A DNA stretch of 64,000 bases from UBA4732 sp002404095 (GCA_036783645.1 DAIPWT010000006.1:1-64000); one strand, 5' to 3'; shown: positions 43,423 to 52,720, counted from the first letter of the stretch. Notes: generated by a model not told the origin, from the sequence alone. A program made the numbers and translations.

Positions 43423-46098
43423 CTATTTGTGGGTGAAAAGTTCACTTTGTACGACTTCCACGAGCAGTGTGCGCAGGCCGTAGTTTTTCGCGGCGGAGTA
43501 CTTCACGATGCGTTCCACCTCGGCACGATCCGCGAAGCTGATCTCCGCGCCGGTGGCGTAGGTAATGAGCTGGCTGGTGAACGCGCGGGCCAGCCGCTCC
43601 GGGTCGGTGGCGAGGATGGAGCGAAGCTCGTTGACTTCCTTGAAGGCGCGGCCATCGGGCATCTGGCCGGTGCAGTCCACGGCGAGGCCGGAATGGTATT
43701 CGAGGCGTCTGCCATGAAGGAACTTCGCGGGGTCCACGACGCCTATCGCCCGGTAGTGGTCGCGCCATTCGCCGACCACGTCGAAGCTCTCCAGCGCGTA
43801 GCCATAGCCGTCCATCTTTTGATGGCACCTGGCACAAGTGGCATTGCGTTGGTGCTTGGCGAGCTGCTCGCGAATCGTCGTGGCGCCGCGAGTGTCCGGC
43901 TCCACGCTGCCGGCGTCGGGCGGCGGCGGCGTTGGTACGATGCCGAGCAGTTTGTCCATGACGAAGGCGCCGCGTTTCACGGGCGATGTGGTCGTGCCAT
44001 TGGCGGTCGTCTTGAGTATGGCGGCCATCGTGAGGAAGCCGCCGCGCGGACTGTCCGCCGGCAGCGCGACGCGCTGCAAATCCCAGCCGCGCACGCCTTC
44101 GATTCCGTAAACCCGAGCGAGCGGTTCATTGAGGAAGGCGAAGTCCGACTGCACGAGATGCGTGACGCCGAGATCGCCGCGCAGCAGTTCGGTGAAGTAA
44201 GCCCGCGCTTCCATGAGCATGGCCTCTTGCAGCCACGGCATGAACTCAGGATAGAGCTTCCGGTCGGGCGCTGTGGCGGCGATGTCGCGCAGCGCGAGCC
44301 ATTGACCGAGGAAGTTCTCCACGAAACGGGCGGCCTTAGGATCCTTCAACATCCGTTCGGTCTGAGCGCGGAGCACGGCGGGTTGGGCAAGTTTGCCCGC
44401 ATCGGCCAGCGTGGAAAGTTCATCATCCGGCAGCGAACTCCAGAGGAAATAGGAGAGTCGCGCGGCCAGCGCGTGGTCATCAAGTTTACCGGCCGGTTCG
44501 CGCAAAAAGAGAAACTCCGGCGAGGTCAACGCCTCACGATAGGCCGTGCGCATGGCGTCCTCAAAGGCCGCGCCCGCGGCGAGTTTCGCCTTCACTTTCG
44601 CGGCGTATTCCTTCACCTCGCCGTCGGTCACGGGACGGCGGAAGGCTTTGCGCAAGAACGTCCGCAGCAGTCGTTCGGCGTCGGCCGACGCATCCTTCGT
44701 CTGGACATAAACGATGGGTCGCTTCTCGCCGCGCACGCCGTAGATGTCCTTCGGCTCCGAATACGGATTGCCGTTCGGCCAGGTCTGCTGTGTTGGTTGG
44801 GGGATGCCGAGTTCTTTCGTCCACACCTTTACCGGCAGGTCGCCGAACAAGGCGCGGTGGCTCGCGGGCGGCCATTGATCGTTAAAGGGGCCTTCGATTT
44901 CCACCCACTCGACGGCGATGCCGGGCACAGGCCAGAGCGGGCCGGGCACGTCCTTGTTCTTGCCGTTGGCGTAGTCGCGCACGTTCTGCAGCGACTCGCC
45001 GATAATGCGGAGGAAATCATCGTGCGGATGATTCATGCCGCCCCCGCGTTCCAGCCAGGCGGTGACCTCGCGCACCGCGGCTTTGTTTGGCGGCAAGTCA
45101 ACGGTTCCGTAGTGTTCGCCCTTTTGAAACACTCCCCAACCCAGCGCCCCGTGACGATCCGTGGGCACGACCTGCTTGCCATCCCAGTCAAAGCTGTAAC
45201 CCGATACGCGCAGCCTATACCAGCCGGTGACGTAAGGCTCGATCCTCGTCATCGTGCAGTGGTAGTCCGCGTCCTCATGGCGGAAGAGGCCGACGGCCGT
45301 GGCCTTCGGCTCCTCATCGCGAATGAGGGGAAAGGCAGGTGATGGCTTGGGAGCGTGTTCAGCAACGAAGGTTTCGTCCCGTTTCATGCCGATGAGTCCG
45401 ATGCCCTCTTTGTTCCCCACCGCCAGCTGTACGGACGGTTCGCATGTCTTGCCGCCCGGCCGTTCGAGGTTGTCCCAGGGACGGTAGCGATACTTCAACA
45501 CGGGCGGCGGTTCCGGCAGCGGACACAGCGCGGCATTCAGCGCCTTGTCCACCGCGGCAAGGTAAGACTCGATGTGGACAAAGGAGATGTCGAGAGCATC
45601 CGCCAGCCGGTCAAAGCCGTGCGCCTTGCCGTCCTCTGGCAGCGAATCCTTGAGCTTCAGCGCCGGCATCGCCAGCAGATCGCGCAGCGAGTTCTCAAAC
45701 TCCACTCGGTTTAGCCGCCGCAGCCGCGCGCGGCCGTCGCGCTGCTGCCGGGCGCCGTCGGCGGCGGTGAGTTCCTTAGCCAGCGCGGACATCGCGGTAT
45801 CGAGTTTCTTAGCTTCCGGGCGCGACTTTTTCGCCGGCGGCATCTCGCCGGCGCGCACGCGATCATGCACCTTTACCCACTCGGCAAAGATAGTCGGGTC
45901 GTCAAGTTTTACCGTCAGCGCCGAGAGGTCGAGGCCGCCCTTCTTTGACTCCGCGTCGTGGCAGTCGAAGCAATACATTTCGAGAAACGCCCGCGTCGGC
46001 GGCGGCGGCGGCGCCGCTCGCGCCGCCCCCGGCAATATGACGACGCCCGCGAGACAGAGCATCGCGGCTCGGACGGAGGACAGGGAAAACACGCTCAT
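43423..46098 (-). CDS. Secreted multi-domain cytochrome c-like protein (DUF1587/1595/1592/1588/1585)
   Basis: An 891-residue exported protein. The signal peptide is MSVFSLSSVRAAMLCLAGVV and on, cleaved near ARA; a first heme-type motif is C43-F-D-C46-H47 (PSCyt1), followed by RLRRLNRVEFENSLRDLL (DUF1587), the DUF1595/DUF1592 part with RLSYFLWSSLPDDEL, DUF1588 with RGGFLTMAAILK, then a second CxxCH in CARCHQKMDGYGYALE and DUF1585 up to the end. Two heme motifs suggest electron transfer. ATG 46098 was chosen because it gives the signal peptide directly; a longer start is possible. It forms an operon with the DUF1552 gene and lies divergent to the multicopper oxidase. Confidence 0.92.
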   Translation of the reverse strand: MSVFSLSSVRAAMLCLAGVVILPGAARAAPPPPPTRAFLEMYCFDCHDAESKKGGLDLSALTVKLDDPTIFAEWVKVHDRVRAGEMPPAKKSRPEAKKLDTAMSALAKELTAADGARQQRDGRARLRRLNRVEFENSLRDLLAMPALKLKDSLPEDGKAHGFDRLADALDISFVHIESYLAAVDKALNAALCPLPEPPPVLKYRYRPWDNLERPGGKTCEPSVQLAVGNKEGIGLIGMKRDETFVAEHAPKPSPAFPLIRDEEPKATAVGLFRHEDADYHCTMTRIEPYVTGWYRLRVSGYSFDWDGKQVVPTDRHGALGWGVFQKGEHYGTVDLPPNKAAVREVTAWLERGGGMNHPHDDFLRIIGESLQNVRDYANGKNKDVPGPLWPVPGIAVEWVEIEGPFNDQWPPASHRALFGDLPVKVWTKELGIPQPTQQTWPNGNPYSEPKDIYGVRGEKRPIVYVQTKDASADAERLLRTFLRKAFRRPVTDGEVKEYAAKVKAKLAAGAAFEDAMRTAYREALTSPEFLFLREPAGKLDDHALAARLSYFLWSSLPDDELSTLADAGKLAQPAVLRAQTERMLKDPKAARFVENFLGQWLALRDIAATAPDRKLYPEFMPWLQEAMLMEARAYFTELLRGDLGVTHLVQSDFAFLNEPLARVYGIEGVRGWDLQRVALPADSPRGGFLTMAAILKTTANGTTTSPVKRGAFVMDKLLGIVPTPPPPDAGSVEPDTRGATTIREQLAKHQRNATCARCHQKMDGYGYALESFDVVGEWRDHYRAIGVVDPAKFLHGRRLEYHSGLAVDCTGQMPDGRAFKEVNELRSILATDPERLARAFTSQLITYATGAEISFADRAEVERIVKYSAAKNYGLRTLLVEVVQSELFTHK

Positions 46099-46340
46099 CG
46101 TGGTGCGTCTCTTCACGGTTGGCTGGGGCGGTATTGCAGGTAGGCCAAATAGATTATAACCTGTCGCCTGCCGCATGCAACAACCTTTGGCTCTGTCTGA
46201 CAATTGGTATTAGCCCAGGAGGGACGGGAAGATCGTCTACAACGCCGACCGCCGATCGCGCGCGCTTTCTCGCAGTTATAATGTCAGTGGCTTGCTAATG
46301 AGATTCGGCACATCGTTGGAACTTACGAGGAGACGACCCA

Positions 46341-47900
46341 ATGTCACAGGATACAACCCGTAGAAACTTCTTACGTGGGGCGGCGGCCGCGGGCCTTCTC
46401 GCCGCGGAAGGGCTGCCCACGAGCGCAGCCGAACCTCACCAGGATGCGGATGCCGAATACCCCCGCGATCATCCTGGCGTCGGCGGCCCCGTGGGCAGCG
46501 CCACGGATCGCGGCAAGCTCGTGGCCGGCTTCCGCAAGGCGGGTGACCCGCCCGTCCCAGTCGTGACTCCCGATCTGGAGAAGCTCCCCTTCGAGCTGAT
46601 CGACGGCGTCAAGGAGTTCCACCTGCACGCCATGCACACCCGCCGCGAGTTCCTGCCCGGGGCGTGGATGGATGTGTGGGGTTACAACGACCTGTGCCCC
46701 GGTCCCACCATCGAAGTGACCGAAGGCGACCGTGTGCGGATCGTCATGCACAATATGCTGCCGGAATCCACAATCTTGCACATCCACGGCCTCGAAGGCC
46801 CCAACCGCATCGATGGCGTTCACGGCGTCACTCAAGAGGCGGTCCCTCCCGGCGGCAAGGCCGTCTACGAGTTCACCCTGCGCCAGAACGGTACGCTCTT
46901 CTACCATTCGCACGGCCCCATGCAGGAAGGCTTGGGCATGACCGGCCTGTTCATCGTCCACCCCAAGGAGGCGTACCAGCCTGCGGTGGACCATGACTTC
47001 GCCCTGACGATTCAGGAATGGGCGATCATGCCGCAAAGCACCATCCCCAACGTTACCTCGATGGAATTCAACTGGTTCACTCTGAACGGCCGGTCGGCCC
47101 CGTACATCACGCCGCTGCTCGTGCGGCTCGGCAGCCGCGTTCGCATCCGCTTTGTGAACATGAGTCCGATTGACCACCACCCGATGCACTTGCACGGCCA
47201 TACCTTTTGGATCACCGGGACCGAGGGCGGCAGGATACCCGAGACGGCCTGGATGCCGAGCAACAACGTGCTGGTGGCCGTGGCCCAGGCCCGTGAGATC
47301 GAGTTTATCGCCAACAACCCTGGCGATTGGGTGCTGCACTGCCATATGTTCCACCACATGATGAACCACATGGCCGTGATGGTCGGGCCGATGGCCATGC
47401 AGATGGGCGGCATGCCGGCCGGGAGCAACGCCCAGGCGGGCATGGGCATGACCCAGGGCGGCCCGGCCCTGTCGAAGGAGAACGGCGCGAGTATAGGGCG
47501 CGGCATGGGCGAAAACACCAGCAACGAGCGGGCGGTGATGACCGGCATGATGAAGATGGACGCCCCCGGCGACCACAAGGGACACGACATGAAAGACATG
47601 CCGGGTATGAAAGACATGCCCGGCATGGATATGTCGGGGAAGTCCGTGCCGGGCTATCCGGCGGACATGATGGACATGCCGATGCCGTATTCGGCGGCCG
47701 ACCTCAAGAAGCTGAACAAACCGGAGACGCGTGGGATGCGTCGCAACTGGTTCCACGGCGTCGAGGCGTTGCACACCATCGTCCGGGTGCTGCCGGCTGA
47801 GTTGTACGACAAGGTCGTGTCGGGGAAAGGCGACGTGGCGCCCGGCGCCAGCGTGCCCGGCGGCGGCGAAGGAGAGATGCCGGGAATGCACCATCACTGA
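46341..47900 (+). CDS. Tat-exported multicopper oxidase with Met-rich tail
   Basis: A 519-residue multicopper oxidase, probably oxidising Cu(I) or organic substrates in the periplasm. The Tat signal is TRRNFLRGAAAAGL. Copper sites are H147-x-H149 (HIHG), H189-S-H191, H280-x2-H283-x-H285-x-H287, and C334 in the type 1 site HCHMFHHMMNHM with M344 as likely axial ligand. The region 400-470 is rich in Met/His/Asp (repeats of MKDMPGM), a copper-binding tail like those in CopA/CueO-type proteins. ATG 46341 has GAGGAG upstream; a TATAAT box lies at 46277-46282 but no good -35 was found. It heads the metal-resistance region but is alone on its strand here. Confidence 0.92.
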   Translation: MSQDTTRRNFLRGAAAAGLLAAEGLPTSAAEPHQDADAEYPRDHPGVGGPVGSATDRGKLVAGFRKAGDPPVPVVTPDLEKLPFELIDGVKEFHLHAMHTRREFLPGAWMDVWGYNDLCPGPTIEVTEGDRVRIVMHNMLPESTILHIHGLEGPNRIDGVHGVTQEAVPPGGKAVYEFTLRQNGTLFYHSHGPMQEGLGMTGLFIVHPKEAYQPAVDHDFALTIQEWAIMPQSTIPNVTSMEFNWFTLNGRSAPYITPLLVRLGSRVRIRFVNMSPIDHHPMHLHGHTFWITGTEGGRIPETAWMPSNNVLVAVAQAREIEFIANNPGDWVLHCHMFHHMMNHMAVMVGPMAMQMGGMPAGSNAQAGMGMTQGGPALSKENGASIGRGMGENTSNERAVMTGMMKMDAPGDHKGHDMKDMPGMKDMPGMDMSGKSVPGYPADMMDMPMPYSAADLKKLNKPETRGMRRNWFHGVEALHTIVRVLPAELYDKVVSGKGDVAPGASVPGGGEGEMPGMHHH

Positions 47901-47915
47901 TGCACTTAACCCGAA

Positions 47916-47951
47916 GCGCAAGCGAGGTTAAGACAGAATCCCTCGCTTGCG
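47916..47951. repeat. Palindromic element family E, degenerate copy
   Basis: GCGCAAGCGAGG (47916-47927) pairs with CCTCGCTTGCG (47941-47951). Its arm sequence matches that of the element at 27591-27651 (GAGCGCAAGCGAGGGG). It is the only thing between the convergent multicopper oxidase and TolC genes and may end both transcripts. Confidence 0.6.
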
Positions 47952-47964
47952 TGTGCAAGCCCTC

Positions 47965-49344
47965 TCAGCCGCCCGTCCGGTCTTCCAGGCTCCGACCCTG
48001 CGGGGTGATGGGGTCCGGCAAGTCGGCGCCCATCCCACTCTGCCGCATTCGGCTGTCGCCCGGCGCCCCCGGTGGCTCGTCCACCCCGTCAACCAGGAGC
48101 AGACCGAGGATGGCGGTCTCCGACTGCCGCAGCTGCTCCAGCGCCTCGACGTAATCCACGCTGATCTGGAAGTAGGTCCGCTGAGCGACGAGTACTTGCG
48201 GCCAGGCCGCCGTCCGGTTGCGGAAGCTGTCCAGGTACAACTCGTAGGCTTCCTTCGCGTCCGGCAGGCTGTGGTCCCTATATTCTTCCACCGTGGCCAG
48301 GGCGGTGCGATAGCGGGCGTGCGTCCGCGCCAGCCGCTGCCGCAGCGACAGTTCGACCCGGCAAAGATTCTGTTGGGCGTAGGCAAGCTGAGCGTGGGCG
48401 GTCTGAATATTGCCCTGGTTCTTGTCGAATAGCGGCAGACGGACGCCAAGTTGAACGCTGGTCACGTCGTTACGAGTTTCAAAGTCGTAGCCGTTGGAGA
48501 CGCGCGCCTGGATATTGGGGATCGGCTCGACTTGTTCACGTTTCAACCCGATCTGGTTGCGAGTAATCTCGGCGCGGGCGATCTGTAGCTCCGGACTGGC
48601 CTCTAGCAGATGGGCCAGGGCCGCGTCATAGTCCGGCGCCGCGCCGGGCGCATCCAGGTTTCCCTCCAGCCGTCCGAGTGGCAGGCAGGGATCGCCGACG
48701 AAGGCCGCGAGTTGCTGCCATGCGGCATCGTACAAGGCGCGGGCGTTTTCCAGGGCCACCTTCTCCTGACGGGCCTCGATATGAGCCTGCAACACGTCGG
48801 GCTTGTTGGCGGCGCCGACGTTCTTCAATTGCTCCGTGGTCGTCACCGCGTCGTCGGCGTTCTTGAGCAGGCCGGCGCGCACGGCGAGGAGCCGCTGCAT
48901 CGCCAGAAGCTGATAGTACCGTGTGCGGACGCCGTTGAGGACGCGGTATTGCTGGGCCAGCGCCTGGCTCTCCATCTGCGATACTTCCTGGCCGAACTTG
49001 GCCCGGCTCAGTCGCAGCTTGCCGGCCGTGACGATGGTTTGGTCGATGAAGAGACCCTGCATCTCGCCGGCGCTGCCGGCGGCGTTGATGCGGTCGGCCT
49101 CATAGCCGATGGTCGGGTTGGGGTAGAGGCCGGACTGCAGGGCGCGGCCCCGCGACGCCTCGACGTTGGCGGCGGCCTGGGCGAGCGTGGGGTTGCCGCG
49201 CAGGGCCGCCTGTTCTAGATCGGCCAGCGTCAGAGAGGCGGATTGGGCGGGCGGCGGCGAATCCGCCGCGGGCGCGAGAGGCAACGCCAGGCCGACGATC
49301 AGACAAGCCAGCAGTGGGTGCTTCCTGCCCTGTGAGGTGAACAT
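47965..49344 (-). CDS. TolC/CzcC-type outer membrane efflux protein
   Basis: A 459-residue outer-membrane factor of an RND-type efflux system. It has a signal peptide (PLLACLIVGLALPLAPAA) and two TolC repeats: LTLADLEQAALRGNPTLAQAAANVEASRGR... in the first half and the matching ASPELQIARAEITRNQIGLKREQ in the second, the sign of the two-fold alpha-barrel subunit. PNPTIGYEADR and LPLFDKNQGNIQTAHAQLAYAQ are typical of CzcC-like proteins. It most likely forms the exit duct for the adaptor and RND pump encoded at 52836-59660, although it is on the opposite strand. It is divergent to the EamA transporter. Confidence 0.9.
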   Translation of the reverse strand: MFTSQGRKHPLLACLIVGLALPLAPAADSPPPAQSASLTLADLEQAALRGNPTLAQAAANVEASRGRALQSGLYPNPTIGYEADRINAAGSAGEMQGLFIDQTIVTAGKLRLSRAKFGQEVSQMESQALAQQYRVLNGVRTRYYQLLAMQRLLAVRAGLLKNADDAVTTTEQLKNVGAANKPDVLQAHIEARQEKVALENARALYDAAWQQLAAFVGDPCLPLGRLEGNLDAPGAAPDYDAALAHLLEASPELQIARAEITRNQIGLKREQVEPIPNIQARVSNGYDFETRNDVTSVQLGVRLPLFDKNQGNIQTAHAQLAYAQQNLCRVELSLRQRLARTHARYRTALATVEEYRDHSLPDAKEAYELYLDSFRNRTAAWPQVLVAQRTYFQISVDYVEALEQLRQSETAILGLLLVDGVDEPPGAPGDSRMRQSGMGADLPDPITPQGRSLEDRTGG

Positions 49345-49501
49345 CCTTGAATACTCCGCGGTTCGCGTTTAGCTCGGCGCCTGGATGCGCTTCTTACCGC
49401 ACAAGGTTGTATCGGATAAATAGGCTCTGCAAGGAAACGCTATTTTGCGATAGAATACGCTTATCACGGGGAATGAGCGTTTTGCCTGACAGGAGTTCAA
49501 G

Positions 49502-50581
49502 TTGGCGATGCAATCGGCCCCACGAAACCGGCTCTCCGTCGGGATTGTTTACGCTCTCGCCGCCGCCGTGCTGTTTGGCGCCAGTACGCCTTTTTCCAAG
49601 CTGCTGCTGAGTAGCGTGTCGCCGGTGCTATTGGCGGCTCTGCTCTACCTTGGTTCGGGATGCGGCCTGACCTTATGGCTCTTGCTGGGGTCGTGGCTCA
49701 CCGGAAAGAAATCCCAAGAAGCTCCCTTGAAGCGCGCCGACCTACCTTGGCTGGCCGGTGCCGTATTCTTCGGCGGCGTGGCGGGGCCGCTGTTGCTCAT
49801 GCTAGGCCTCGCCGCGACGCCAGCCGCCGACGCCTCCTTGCTCTTGAACCTTGAAGGCGTCTTGACGGCGCTCTTGGCGTGGTTCGTGTTCAAGGAGAAC
49901 TTCGACCGCCGGATCGCCTTGGGGATGGCGTGCATCACCGCAGGCGGGATACTGGTCTCTTGGACCGGCAATCCTTCAGGCGGCGTGCCGTGGGGCGCGC
50001 TGGGCATCGCCGGCGCCTGCCTCGCGTGGGGGATCGACAACAACCTGACCCGCAAAGTGTCGGCGGGCAACCCGCTTCAGATTGCGGCAATTAAAGGGTT
50101 AGTCGCCGGCGGGGTAAACCTGGCGATTGCCTTCGCGGCAGGCGCGCGTCTGCCCGCCTTCTCAACAGTTATGGCGGCATCGGCAGTCGGATTGTTGGGG
50201 TACGGGGTGAGCCTGACGTGCTTCGTCTTGGCGCTGCGTCACCTTGGAACGGCTCGCACCGGGGCCTATTTCTCGCTGGCGCCCTTCGTCGGGGCGGGAC
50301 TGTCCCTGCTCATCTTCCAAGGGGCAATCTCTTTCGTCTTTCTGGCGGCGACCGCGCTCATGGGTGTAGGTGTGTGGCTCCACTTGACGGAGCGCCACGA
50401 ACACATGCACGAACACGAAGAAATGTTTCACGACCACCGCCACGTCCACGACGAGCATCATCAGCACGCGCATAGTCCCGACGACCCCGCAGGGGAACCC
50501 CACAGCCACCCGCACTTCCACCCGGCGATGAGGCATTCCCATCCCCATTACCCTGACATCCATCATCGCCACAAGCATTGA
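49502..50581 (+). CDS. EamA/DMT transporter with histidine-rich C-terminal tail
   Basis: A 359-residue member of the drug/metabolite transporter superfamily with about ten membrane helices and the two EamA repeats (GIVYALAAAVLFGASTPFSK and GALGIAGACLAWGIDNNLTRK). The last 60 residues are remarkably rich in His with Asp/Glu (HEHMHEHEEMFHDHRHVHD), the sort of tail that binds Ni, Co, Zn or Cu. Together with its position beside the copper/heavy-metal genes this points to a metal-linked exporter. A TTG start at 49502 has AGGAG at six bases; ATG 49508 is the alternative. It is divergent to the TolC-like gene. Confidence 0.85.
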   Translation: MAMQSAPRNRLSVGIVYALAAAVLFGASTPFSKLLLSSVSPVLLAALLYLGSGCGLTLWLLLGSWLTGKKSQEAPLKRADLPWLAGAVFFGGVAGPLLLMLGLAATPAADASLLLNLEGVLTALLAWFVFKENFDRRIALGMACITAGGILVSWTGNPSGGVPWGALGIAGACLAWGIDNNLTRKVSAGNPLQIAAIKGLVAGGVNLAIAFAAGARLPAFSTVMAASAVGLLGYGVSLTCFVLALRHLGTARTGAYFSLAPFVGAGLSLLIFQGAISFVFLAATALMGVGVWLHLTERHEHMHEHEEMFHDHRHVHDEHHQHAHSPDDPAGEPHSHPHFHPAMRHSHPHYPDIHHRHKH

Positions 50582-51040
50582 GCAGAAACAGACCGCAGCC
50601 TAGAGGAACCCGGATGTGGGGTATGGCATGCACCGGCGGGACGGCGACCCCCTCAAGGAATCGAGCGATTTCGTCAAACGGTGAGCCGGAAGTGTGCGGA
50701 AAAGTCACACTTTGGCAGGTTGCGAGTTTCGACGGATAAGAACATCTGCCCTATCGCAAGCCACAATAGATTGTTTATTAAGAACTTACGTCACTGGGCC
50801 GCAATGCGGCACACCATTTGCCATAATCCTTATAACAGACGAGTTGCGAGGACGGGAGTGCGCAAGGCTCTGGTTAGGCGTCGTTGAACCCGCGCCTGCA
50901 TGTGTTGGTCCCGGATTCACGCTGGCTCAATCCTATCCTCAACAATGAACAGTTGAAAGTGAATGAAAAGAGTCGGTTACACCGTCCAGGCGCCGGGCCA
51001 TATGCGGCCGATAAACCTGGCATCTACAAGGAGATATGTT
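50582..51040. other. Intergenic region in the metal island
   Basis: About 460 bases between the EamA and TIGR03000 genes with no convincing ORF. The sequence looks less GC-rich than its surroundings, and includes CATAATCCTTATAAC near 50822-50836, which may hold a -10 box, but no -35 is clear. No long palindromic element is present. Confidence 0.5.
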
Positions 51041-51826
51041 ATGGCGCCTACGCGCACGTTCCGAATCGGCACCTTCGCCCTCGCGGGCCTGTCGCTCACG
51101 GCGGCCCTGATCCTGGCGGCCGGCCCCGCCCTGACGGCCGCCCCCGTTCCCGACGTTCCCCCGTCTGGAAAATTCCCGCCCTGGCAACCGCCCAGCTTCA
51201 ACGACTACCACGAAACCGCGCGCCCGACCCAGCCCTTGCCGGCCGTCATCACCGCTCCACCCGTGAAATACACTATTTCGGTTACCACCGTCCCTCAGAA
51301 GGCCGGGGAAGTGGACGCAGACCGCGTCGTGCTGATGGCCCATGTGCCGGAGGACGCCCGAGTGTGGATCGAGGGCGACCCGACCACTTCGACCGGCACG
51401 GAACGATTCTTTAAGTCGCCCCGCATGACGCCCGACCAGGAGTACCACTACATGGTTCGCGTGGCCTGGGCCGAGGACGGCCACTGGGTCTCCAAGGAGT
51501 CCAGCATCCCGGTCACGGCGGGTCAGATGCAGTGCTTCTTCATCCGAAAGGCCGCCACCCCGGCGGATCAGGTGGCAGAGGCCCAGGCCAACTTGGCCAA
51601 ACTGTCGCCCGAGGACCGGAAGCTGGCGGAGGCGCAGAAGTTCTGCGTGGTGGAAAACAAAACGCTGCTCGGCGCTATGGGTGTGCCGGTCAAGGTGATG
51701 CTGAAAGATCAGCCGGTGTTCCTCTGCTGCAAGGCGTGCGAGAAGCAGGCTAAAGCCGACCCGGACAAGACCCTAGCCAAGGTCAAGGAACTGAAGGCTA
51801 AGAACGCCAAGCAGACTGGGAAGTGA
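51041..51826 (+). CDS. Exported TIGR03000 protein with C...CCxxC metal-binding-like module
   Basis: A 261-residue exported protein. AAGGAG stands before ATG 51041; a signal sequence (FALAGLSLTAALILAAGP) follows. The middle (about 95-165) is a TIGR03000 domain, a planctomycete-specific module: ARVWIEGDPTTSTGTERFF and YHYMVRVAWAEDG. The C-terminus (about 187-258) reads LSPEDRKLAEAQKFC, GVPVKV and VFLCCKAC (C202, C229, C230, C233). This same module is present in the RND adaptor (residues about 530-600) and in the lipoprotein at 54737, which suggests a shared metal-binding function. The CPITG of those copies is CVVEN here. No regulator is nearby. Confidence 0.85.
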   Translation: MAPTRTFRIGTFALAGLSLTAALILAAGPALTAAPVPDVPPSGKFPPWQPPSFNDYHETARPTQPLPAVITAPPVKYTISVTTVPQKAGEVDADRVVLMAHVPEDARVWIEGDPTTSTGTERFFKSPRMTPDQEYHYMVRVAWAEDGHWVSKESSIPVTAGQMQCFFIRKAATPADQVAEAQANLAKLSPEDRKLAEAQKFCVVENKTLLGAMGVPVKVMLKDQPVFLCCKACEKQAKADPDKTLAKVKELKAKNAKQTGK

Positions 51827-51919
51827 AATCGAGCACCGGGGATATTTATCGGGTGGGGGGAGGTAAGATTGTGCAGCCCCCGTCACGGATCGCTTAGAGT
51901 CTTTCCCAGAAGGGAGGTC

Positions 51920-51986
51920 AAACACGGCTGACACAGCCGTGGCACACCGAGGTTTCCAGTGCGCCACGGCTGTGTCAGCCGTGTTT
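51920..51986. repeat. Palindromic element family F (67 bp)
   Basis: Arms of 24 bases (51920-51943 and 51963-51986) start AAACACGGCTGACACAGCCG; each arm contains the smaller palindrome CGGCTG...CAGCCG. It lies about 95 bases after the TIGR03000 gene stop. In the 330-base gap to the Cys-rich gene nothing else is seen apart from a promoter. Confidence 0.85.
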
Positions 51987-52122
51987 CGACGGCTTATGGG
52001 ACAGACTCTTGGTCCAGGCCCGCCTGGAGATTGCTCCGGGCGGGGACTTGAGCAGCGTCTCTAAAGCAATGTTTCGCCGGAATCGACAATTATTCAAGCC
52101 CGTTTGGCTTCTTGGTCTCGGC

Positions 52123-52151
52123 TTGACAGGGCCAGGAAAACCGGCTAAAAA
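52123..52151 (+). promoter_or_regulatory. Strong sigma-70-like promoter for the Cys-rich/efflux operon
   Basis: A perfect TTGACA (52123-52128) and TAAAAA (52146-52151) are separated by exactly 17 bases. Transcription should begin near 52158, where the ATG of the Cys-rich gene lies, so the mRNA would be leaderless or nearly so. No weaker -10 fits better. It could drive the adaptor, lipoprotein and RND pump genes downstream. Confidence 0.55.
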
Positions 52152-52157
52152 TTGAGT

Positions 52158-52631
52158 ATGCTCGCATTGCGCGGAACATCTCTGGTCACACAGGTCTGGT
52201 TAGCGATCCTTTTAACGCTCCTCTCCGGCGTTCCGCGCTTTTCCTGCGTCTGTCCTGACGGCGCCGTCCACTCTTCGTTCCTTGGCGTCCTTTGGGGCGG
52301 GACGGGCTGCTGTTGCTGCACACCATCGGGTGGCGCTCCTGCCGGCACGCAAGAAAAGAGTTGTTGCGGCGCGGTCCATGCGGGGAAAGCGGCCGGTCAC
52401 TCTACCACTTCTTGTCCCCACAATGGGCCTCGGTGTCGAAAGACGGTCGCCTCTTCCGACGCGCAGGCGGTTCCTTCCACCCCGACGTTGGGCGACCTGC
52501 AACCACTAGCCTTGGAAGCCGCTTTCTCCACTCCGGCATCCGTAACCGTTTTGCCGCGATCCGCCGTTTTGACCCGCGACCCACCGCCGCCGACCGATCT
52601 CATCGTCCAACTCGGGCGCCTCGTAATTTAA
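52158..52631 (+). CDS. Exported cysteine-rich small protein, unknown function
   Basis: A 157-residue protein with a hydrophobic N-terminus (TSLVTQVWLAILLTLLSGVP) and a Cys-rich central part: CVCPDG, CCCC, SCCG and CPHNGPRC, at least ten Cys in 70 residues, followed by a Pro/Leu-rich tail. Such a pattern suggests metal binding. I know similar unnamed proteins beside planctomycete RND metal pumps. It lies under a strong promoter. No ribosome site is seen before the ATG, consistent with a leaderless start; a TTG two codons upstream would be the alternative. Codon use in the tail appears normal. Confidence 0.6.
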   Translation: MLALRGTSLVTQVWLAILLTLLSGVPRFSCVCPDGAVHSSFLGVLWGGTGCCCCTPSGGAPAGTQEKSCCGAVHAGKAAGHSTTSCPHNGPRCRKTVASSDAQAVPSTPTLGDLQPLALEAAFSTPASVTVLPRSAVLTRDPPPPTDLIVQLGRLVI

Positions 52632-52720
52632 GCACCTCTGCCACTCCTCTTCGTCTCTTGTAACAAGGCCGTCCTCCCTGCGCTTTAAGGGATAGAGCGC
52701 TCGTGAGCCGGCCACTTGTT

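Noticed and set aside
42403..45342. A 979-codon open frame on the + strand opposite the DUF1592 and DUF1552 genes
   Set aside because: It is an antisense shadow caused by high GC; the minus strand encodes two well-defined exported proteins with signal peptides and heme motifs over the same stretch.
46277..46282. TATAAT box upstream of the multicopper oxidase as a promoter
   Set aside because: No -35 element fits at 16-18 bases spacing, so it was not listed as a separate promoter.
46371..47921. A 516-codon minus-strand frame opposite the multicopper oxidase
   Set aside because: It is a His/Val/Arg-rich shadow; the + strand has all copper-binding motifs in order.
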